Positions 7,058 to 10,358 of a stretch of 10,358 bases of DNA are shown here, in pieces. The notes under the pieces were generated by a model, which was not told where the DNA came from, did not search any database, and saw only the letters and a list, made by a program, of their open reading frames with translations. Position 1 is the stretch's first letter; each line of letters begins with the position of its first letter. Both the position numbers and the translations under genes were made by a program. Source of the DNA: an uncultured Coprococcus sp. (GTDB lineage: Bacteria > Bacillota > Clostridia > Lachnospirales > Lachnospiraceae); the NCBI GenBank assembly GCA_900548215.1, contig URJI01000091.1:1-10358 (forward strand), written 5' to 3'.

Positions 7058-7525
7058 ATGAAAAAGAAGATATATATGCTCATTATGTGCATGCTTACTG
7101 TTTCAGTATTATTTGGCTGCGGAAACGATGAAACACAAGAGCAACAGGCAAATCAGGGCACTTATTTTAAAATAGTTGATGAAATAAACAATGGAAATTA
7201 TGAAACTGCATTTTCGGATATAGAGAAAAATTATGGTAATGTTGATTACAAAGATCCTTCTGATGGAATGAATAAGATGCTTTTATATCGGCTTTACTAT
7301 GATACACAGGAAATGTTTGATGATGAGATGGGTGTGCTGCTTGATTATTTGAAGGCGGTTGATTTCAAAGCAATACTGGCTGAGGATGGTATAAGTCAGG
7401 AGAAAGAAAATATTAAAACTGTTATTAAGTCGGCCAATAAGATAATTGATAAGGTAAATGCTGAGAACAGGACAAATGCGGTTGATGTGATAGGACAGGA
7501 TAATCTGGACAAATATGGCAATTAG
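7058..7525 (+). CDS. Small lipoprotein of unknown function
   Basis: This 155-residue protein starts with a lipoprotein signal (MKKK, hydrophobic run, lipobox LFGC with Cys21). After a short Gln/Glu-rich linker the mature part is almost all helical and acidic, with no family I recognise. GAGG at 7045-7048 is about nine bases before ATG 7058. The gene ends at TAG 7523-7525, and the same frame then stays open without any stop through the next ORF to 8284. The codons around the stop form a small near-repeat (KYGN stop EYGN). It could be a normal stop followed by an in-frame neighbour, or a recent nonsense mutation in a longer fused protein. Confidence 0.75.
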   Translation: MKKKIYMLIMCMLTVSVLFGCGNDETQEQQANQGTYFKIVDEINNGNYETAFSDIEKNYGNVDYKDPSDGMNKMLLYRLYYDTQEMFDDEMGVLLDYLKAVDFKAILAEDGISQEKENIKTVIKSANKIIDKVNAENRTNAVDVIGQDNLDKYGN

Positions 7526-7570
7526 GAATATGGAAATCCAATAAAAAATAATAATTCAAAGCTAAATAAG

Positions 7571-8284
7571 GTGAAAACATATTTTGGAATACCCGAAGAT
7601 GAGAAAATTTTTATTATTTTAGATTCTACTATTTTAGGAAATGGTAAATCTGGATTTGCTATTGGAACGGATGGAATATACTATTGTCAATCTAATAAAT
7701 GTGGGAAAATCACTTGGAATGAGTTGAAAAATAAAACAATAAAAAAGGCGTTTAGTTCTATAAAAATTGGTGAATTAGATTTTGTGTGTAATGCCGAAAT
7801 TGAGCAAACAAGTCTTTATGTCATTTTAAGAAACATAAAATCAGTAGTTAATTTTATTGATGAAAAAGAAGTAAAATCCCAAGATAATAATGAAAAATAT
7901 GTAGGGGGTAATTATAATAATACAGAATCTGAAATAACAATAAAGGAAAGTTCTCCAAATGATGTTAGGTTAGTTGCAGAGAAATATTTTTCGGATGACG
8001 TATTTGGCGAAAAAATATTTTTATTTGACAAAAATTATGATAGAGATGCTGTAAAGTATATTACACGACATTATTCTTTAGAAACTATGGAAGATCCATT
8101 GTTAATTTTTAATTACAAAGGAGATCATGAGCAAGGTTTTCTTATTACAACTCACAGAATTATATGGAAATATAGAGGCTTGTCGGGAGAATGGAGTATC
8201 AAAGACATAGGTGCTGTTGATAGCGCAAAGTTCATGTCATATATTGATTCGATGATGTTAATTGATAAAAATTTATCTAGGTAG
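7571..8284 (+). CDS. ORF with two PH-like repeats, ends uncertain
   Basis: This ORF encodes up to 237 residues, clearly more AT-rich than its neighbours. It shows two related segments: one near the N-terminus (ILDSTILGNGKSGFAIGTDGIYY, followed by an ITW strand) and one near the C-terminus (GFLITTHRIIWKYRGLSGEWSI). Both fit the strand pattern of bacterial PH-like (bPH) domains, in which a G-F-x-I-T turn precedes a strand and a Trp. The function of such proteins is unknown. GTG 7571 has no usable ribosome site (AAGG directly abuts it), and the frame is open back to the TAG at 7523. The second repeat stops abruptly after IDKNLSR, where the fold would need more strands. The ORF may therefore be truncated at both ends, or translated through or after the preceding lipoprotein. 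Confidence 0.55.
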   Translation: MKTYFGIPEDEKIFIILDSTILGNGKSGFAIGTDGIYYCQSNKCGKITWNELKNKTIKKAFSSIKIGELDFVCNAEIEQTSLYVILRNIKSVVNFIDEKEVKSQDNNEKYVGGNYNNTESEITIKESSPNDVRLVAEKYFSDDVFGEKIFLFDKNYDRDAVKYITRHYSLETMEDPLLIFNYKGDHEQGFLITTHRIIWKYRGLSGEWSIKDIGAVDSAKFMSYIDSMMLIDKNLSR

Positions 8285-8394
8285 TGGCACTTTCTAAGAA
8301 GGGAAAGAAAAAGAAGGCTGCAACGGCAGGTTTGATTATATCACTTATAGGAACCGCTATTTGGATAGCAGAAGCGGTAATACTGGGATTGTGA
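8284..8394 (+). CDS. Possible 36-residue membrane peptide or gene remnant
   Basis: A GTG overlapping the last base of the preceding stop opens a 36-codon frame: a basic stretch (SKKGKKKKAATAG) followed by one hydrophobic helix (LIISLIGTAIWIAEAVILGL). The overlap would allow coupled translation, but no ribosome site is visible and the frame begins only two codons after an upstream stop. It could equally be the 3' tail of a lost membrane-protein gene. Confidence 0.35.
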   Translation: MALSKKGKKKKAATAGLIISLIGTAIWIAEAVILGL

Positions 8395-8412
8395 TTATTC
8401 CGTAATTTGGTA

Positions 8413-8466
8413 CTTCCTGTTTATATATCATCTATATGATAACAATAAATCACAGAAAACAGGAAG
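8413..8466 (+). promoter_or_regulatory. Nested hairpin overlapping a ribosome binding site
   Basis: CTTCCTGTTT (8413-8422) pairs perfectly with AAACAGGAAG (8457-8466). Inside the 34-base loop, TATCAT (8426-8431) pairs with ATGATA (8436-8441). The right outer arm contains the first half of AGGAAGGAGG (8461-8470), so folding would partly hide the only ribosome site of the 8481 frame. Confidence 0.5.
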
Positions 8467-8480
8467 GAGGATGATGTGAT

Positions 8481-8573
8481 ATAAACAGGCATACGATAGC
8501 AGTTATAGGACTTGCTGTACTTCAGGGAGTGGTTGTGTTTCTGAAGGAAACGGAACTCAGTGGAAAGTCGTAG
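8481..8573 (+). CDS. 30-codon membrane peptide with non-standard ATA start, or decayed gene
   Basis: After a strong AGGAAGGAGG (8461-8470) the frame ATA AAC AGG CAT runs to TAG 8571-8573 and encodes a single hydrophobic helix (TIAVIGLAVLQGVVVFL) and a polar tail (KETELSGKS). No ATG, GTG or TTG lies between the ribosome site and the hydrophobic part in this frame; ATA 8481 is 10 bases after the GGAGG. Either ATA is used, or an ATG mutated to ATA and the gene is dead. A strong terminator follows immediately. Confidence 0.35.
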   Translation: MNRHTIAVIGLAVLQGVVVFLKETELSGKS

Positions 8574-8593
8574 ATAACCACATATTTAATTTT

Positions 8594-8629
8594 AAAGAGA
8601 GATGAAGTTGTGTTTTCATCTCTCTTTTT
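8594..8629 (+). terminator. Strong intrinsic terminator
   Basis: A perfect 13-bp stem (8594-8606 with 8615-8627, arm AAAGAGAGATGAA) with an 8-base loop is followed by a T run. It divides the 6626-8573 block from the 8661 block. Confidence 0.88.
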
Positions 8630-8660
8630 CTATGCTCATTTTCGGGAAGGGGGTGAGAGT

Positions 8661-8861
8661 GTGAAAATGCAGCGTAGAGATTTATTAGAACAGGCATATC
8701 AGTTGATTGATGGAATGAGAAGTCTGTGTATGCTTTTGGAATGTCCGGGAGTCCCACCGATCACAGAGGATGTCCTTGCGGTATTTGAATGTGTTGATGA
8801 TGAAGTGCTCCGGCTCATTGATGAAGCAATGAAATTGGATAGCGATGATGACGAGGAATAA
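8661..8861 (+). CDS. Hypothetical 66-residue acidic protein
   Basis: A small soluble protein of unknown family starts at GTG 8661. The ribosome site AAGGGGGTGA (8647-8656) is nearly the full anti-16S complement and is spaced seven bases from this GTG, which decides the start; upstream in-frame codons lie inside the terminator. The protein is helical: QRRDLLEQAYQLIDGMRSLCMLLE, a turn with PGVPPIT, a second helix, and a very acidic end (DSDDDEE). No promoter is obvious between the terminator and the gene, so it may depend on readthrough or a weak start. The next ORF begins 21 bases after its stop. Confidence 0.65.
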   Translation: MKMQRRDLLEQAYQLIDGMRSLCMLLECPGVPPITEDVLAVFECVDDEVLRLIDEAMKLDSDDDEE

Positions 8862-8882
8862 TCATAAGGAGAAAAGAGTTAC

Positions 8883-8996
8883 ATGCAGAAGATTATTATT
8901 TCGATACTGTCTACAGTGATTGTTATTTGGAATGAACTACGAGACAGAAATGGAAAGAATAGAGAAGAAAACAAAGGTAAAAGGAGAAAAAAATAA
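8883..8996 (+). CDS. 37-residue single-helix membrane peptide
   Basis: ATG 8883, with AAGGAG at 8866-8871 (11 bases upstream), opens a 37-codon frame. It encodes one hydrophobic helix (KIIISILSTVIVIW) followed by a strongly basic, polar tail ending GKRRKK. The stop TAA 8994-8996 lies one base before the ATG of the DUF932 gene, whose ribosome site is inside this ORF, suggesting coupled translation. The size and layout resemble small membrane peptides, including type I toxins, but no antisense RNA is visible, so the role is open. Confidence 0.5.
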   Translation: MQKIIISILSTVIVIWNELRDRNGKNREENKGKRRKK

Positions 8997-8997
8997 T

Positions 8998-9567
8998 ATG
9001 GCAGCAAATGTAGAAACGATGTTTAGTGTAAGGGAAAAACCATGGCATGGCCTTGGTGTTGTAGTAGAGGAGGCTCCATCATCAGAGGAGGCATTAAGAC
9101 TTGCCGGATTTGATTGGAGAGTAGTGCAGAAATCATTGTATACAAATTCAGGACTGGTTGATGGGTATAAGGCGAATGTAAGAGAGTCCGATAATACTGT
9201 GCTTGGGGTTGTTACAGACAGGTATAAGGTTGTTCAGAATACAGAAGCTTTTGCGTTTAATGATAATCTGCTGGGAGAGGGTGTAAAGTACGAGATGGCC
9301 GGATATCTTCAGGGAGGGAAGAAAGTATGGATTCTGGCAAGGCTTCCGAGAGAGTACATCATGTCTGGAGAGTGAATAACACCATATCTTGTTTTTAGCA
9401 ATACTCATGATGGTTCGGGAGCTGTGAAGGTTGCAATAACACCAGTGAGAGTTGTTTGTAATAATACATTGAATCTGGCATTAAGCACCGCAAACAGGTG
9501 TTTCAGTATGGTTCATACAGGTGATATAAAGGGTAAGATTGATGAGGCAAGCACTCTTGGAAGTTAG
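8998..9567 (+). pseudogene. DUF932 (phage/plasmid-like TIGR03299 type) protein, broken
   Basis: ATG 8998 follows AAAGGAG and begins MAANVETMFSVREKPWHGLG, the typical start of the DUF932/TIGR03299 family found on phages, plasmids and conjugative elements; its function is unknown. After 125 residues the frame meets TGA at 9373-9375. Directly behind it, in the same frame, the family pattern continues (ITPYLVFSNTHDGSGAVKV, then ITPVRVVCNNTLNLAL and HTGDIKGKIDEA) up to TAG 9565-9567. The TGA is therefore a point nonsense mutation inside the conserved domain. The later part, normally 100 or more residues, is missing. A GTG or ATG further upstream in this frame (around 8920) is not needed. The gene is most likely inactive, leaving a 125-residue fragment if translated. 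Confidence 0.8.
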
Positions 9568-9706
9568 TAAAGAAAAGCAGATAATCATGTTGTTTACACC
9601 TGATGAGTATTCTGATTCTGTTAAAAATATGTATGAGAGCATCGCTAACGTGCGAGAGTTAAAATTAAGCGCCGATGAAAAATATGTAGAAGGGATTGAG
9701 AGTTAA
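9542..9706 (+). pseudogene. Orphan C-terminal ORF, probable remnant of a lost gene
   Basis: A frame shifted by +1 relative to the DUF932 remnant is open from ATG 9542 (54 codons) to TAA 9704-9706. It has no clear ribosome site. The sequence IIMLFTPDEYSDSVKNMYE and VRELKLSADEKYVEGIES looks like the tail of a larger protein and does not match DUF932. The simplest reading is a deletion that joined a DUF932 gene to the 3' end of an unrelated gene. Its stop overlaps the next start as TAATG, so the lost gene was probably translationally coupled to the 9706 gene. A short independent protein from ATG 9583 is possible but less likely. Confidence 0.45.
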
Positions 9707-10134
9707 TGGCAAGAGATAGAGTTTATATTAATTCAAACTATAGGTCTGAAATTGATGAGATGAAAGACAGAGATATTTTAGGATTCAGTATGGTTGAAAA
9801 TAAAGATTCATTCCTCCTTGCTGTTGCTATGGGGGTTGATTCTCCTGAGGCTGTAAAAAGTAAGGATGGCTGGTTCCTCATGAAAAATCTTAAGACTACA
9901 GATAAAGCTTTACTGGCAGCAGTTCTTCTAGGAACTGCAAACGATGATAGTGATGTAGATGCTTTTGCAGATATTGAAAAGGCTTTAGACTTGTGTGAAC
10001 AATGCGCAGAATCTGGCTTTAAGGATTTGAGAAAGCGTATTATCGATGCAGGAAAAGATAGAGAAATATTGGAACGAAGGATGATGAAAGAACTAGACTT
10101 GTTATATACAACAAATGTGGAAGCAGATATTTAA
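9706..10134 (+). CDS. Hypothetical 142-residue helical protein
   Basis: The protein begins MARDRVYINSNYRSEIDEMK and is soluble, acidic and mostly helical. A conserved-looking core (FLLAVAMGVDSPEAVKSKDGWFL, then TTDKALLAAVLLGT) is followed by long charged helices to the end (ERRMMKELDLLYTTNVEADI). I do not recognise the family. Its start overlaps the upstream stop (TAATG), which indicates translational coupling to the 9542 frame; no independent ribosome site is clear. The ORF is intact and is followed by a terminator at 10207. Such small helical proteins coupled to a larger gene are often accessory subunits of multi-gene accessory or defence systems, but that role is a guess. Confidence 0.7.
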   Translation: MARDRVYINSNYRSEIDEMKDRDILGFSMVENKDSFLLAVAMGVDSPEAVKSKDGWFLMKNLKTTDKALLAAVLLGTANDDSDVDAFADIEKALDLCEQCAESGFKDLRKRIIDAGKDREILERRMMKELDLLYTTNVEADI

Positions 10135-10206
10135 GTAGAAATTTCACCAATGCATTAAAAATATCAGCGTTCATCTCCGAGTATTGTTCTGTTAGTAAAT
10201 GATGAC

Positions 10207-10236
10207 AAGAGGGCAGCCAAGAGGCTGTCCTTTTTT
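10207..10236 (+). terminator. Intrinsic terminator after the 9706 gene
   Basis: GGGCAGCC (10211-10218) pairs with GGCTGTCC (10223-10230), with one G-U pair and an AAGA loop. The flanking A-rich bases can extend the stem into the T6 run at 10231-10236. Confidence 0.88.
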
Positions 10237-10285
10237 AATGGATGAGATTTTAGTAATTCTTAAAATAATATTTAGTGAAAAAAAG

Positions 10286-10313
10286 TTGCATAAAAAATAA
10301 TCGATGATATAAT
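10286..10313 (+). promoter_or_regulatory. Probable promoter of the gene at the right edge
   Basis: TTGCAT at 10286-10291 and TATAAT at 10308-10313 are 16 bases apart. The -10 is perfect and the -35 is weak. The repeated leader element follows directly. Confidence 0.55.
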
Positions 10314-10330
10314 AATGATAAGTAAATAGG
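10312..10330 (+). repeat. Leader element, copy 2
   Basis: ATAATGATAAGTAAATAGG matches 6580-6598 in 18 of 19 bases. It ends 24 bases before the ATG at 10355, almost the same distance as copy 1 from its own start codon (27 bases). Confidence 0.75.
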
Positions 10331-10354
10331 AAAAGTGACTTGGAGGAATGAGCC

Positions 10355-10358
10355 ATGA
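10355..10358 (+). CDS. Start of a gene cut by the window edge
   Basis: TTGGAGG (10340-10346) is followed after eight bases by ATG 10355-10357. The ATG at 10348 is too close to the ribosome site. The product cannot be judged from one codon. Confidence 0.6.

Noticed and set aside
8610..8660. Upstream extension of the 8661 gene to GTG 8610
   Set aside because: This start lies inside the terminator stem-loop and has no ribosome site; AAGGGGGTGA fits GTG 8661.
8920..8997. Upstream start for the DUF932 frame
   Set aside because: The region codes for the 8883 peptide in another frame, and the family N-terminus and ribosome site fit ATG 8998.
1..10358. CRISPR arrays, tRNA, rRNA, transposase or integrase genes
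   Set aside because: No regularly spaced repeats, no tRNA-like folds and no recombinase motifs were seen on either strand.

Overview
The window looks like a piece of a low-to-moderate GC Gram-positive chromosome, most likely a Clostridia member of the Lachnospiraceae type. The clues are strong AGGAGG-type ribosome binding sites, sigma-A promoters of the TTGANN-N16/17-TATAAT form, several lipobox signal peptides, and the gene order ftsX - coiled-coil M23 peptidase - ctpA - guaA. The family placement is an inference from style and gene content, not from a database match.

Bases 1-4741 are core genome. The end of ftsX (1-164) is followed by a secreted coiled-coil M23 endopeptidase (244-1479) that is probably its division-linked partner, then an S41 C-terminal processing protease (1542-2786). 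After a 413-base spacer with a 14-bp hairpin and a good promoter comes guaA (3200-4741), with an intrinsic terminator at 4858-4900.

Bases 4900-10358 look accessory. A sigma-A promoter drives a DUF4352-like lipoprotein (5076-6071). It converges, through a shared bidirectional terminator, on an XRE regulator read from the other strand (6139-6456). The regulator is divergent from an unknown 127-residue protein (6626-7009), a small lipoprotein (7058-7525) and an AT-rich ORF with two PH-like repeats (7571-8284). The divergent intergenic region carries two matching, oppositely oriented palindromic sites, one at each promoter, which are strong candidate operators for the XRE protein.

From about 7526 the region shows decay and mosaic structure. 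There is an in-frame amber codon between the lipoprotein and the PH-like ORF. Two tiny membrane ORFs follow, one with no standard start codon. A strong terminator (8594-8629) separates them from a second block: a 66-residue protein with a near-perfect Shine-Dalgarno, a 37-residue membrane peptide, a DUF932 (phage/plasmid-like) gene broken by an in-frame TGA, an orphan gene tail, and an intact 142-residue unknown protein translationally coupled to that tail. A terminator (10207-10236) closes this block. The window ends at the start codon of a further gene whose leader repeats, with one mismatch in 19 bases, an element found in the leader of the 6626 gene. The most interesting unexplained structure is this regulatory link: XRE gene, paired operators, and a repeated leader element in front of two separate transcription units.
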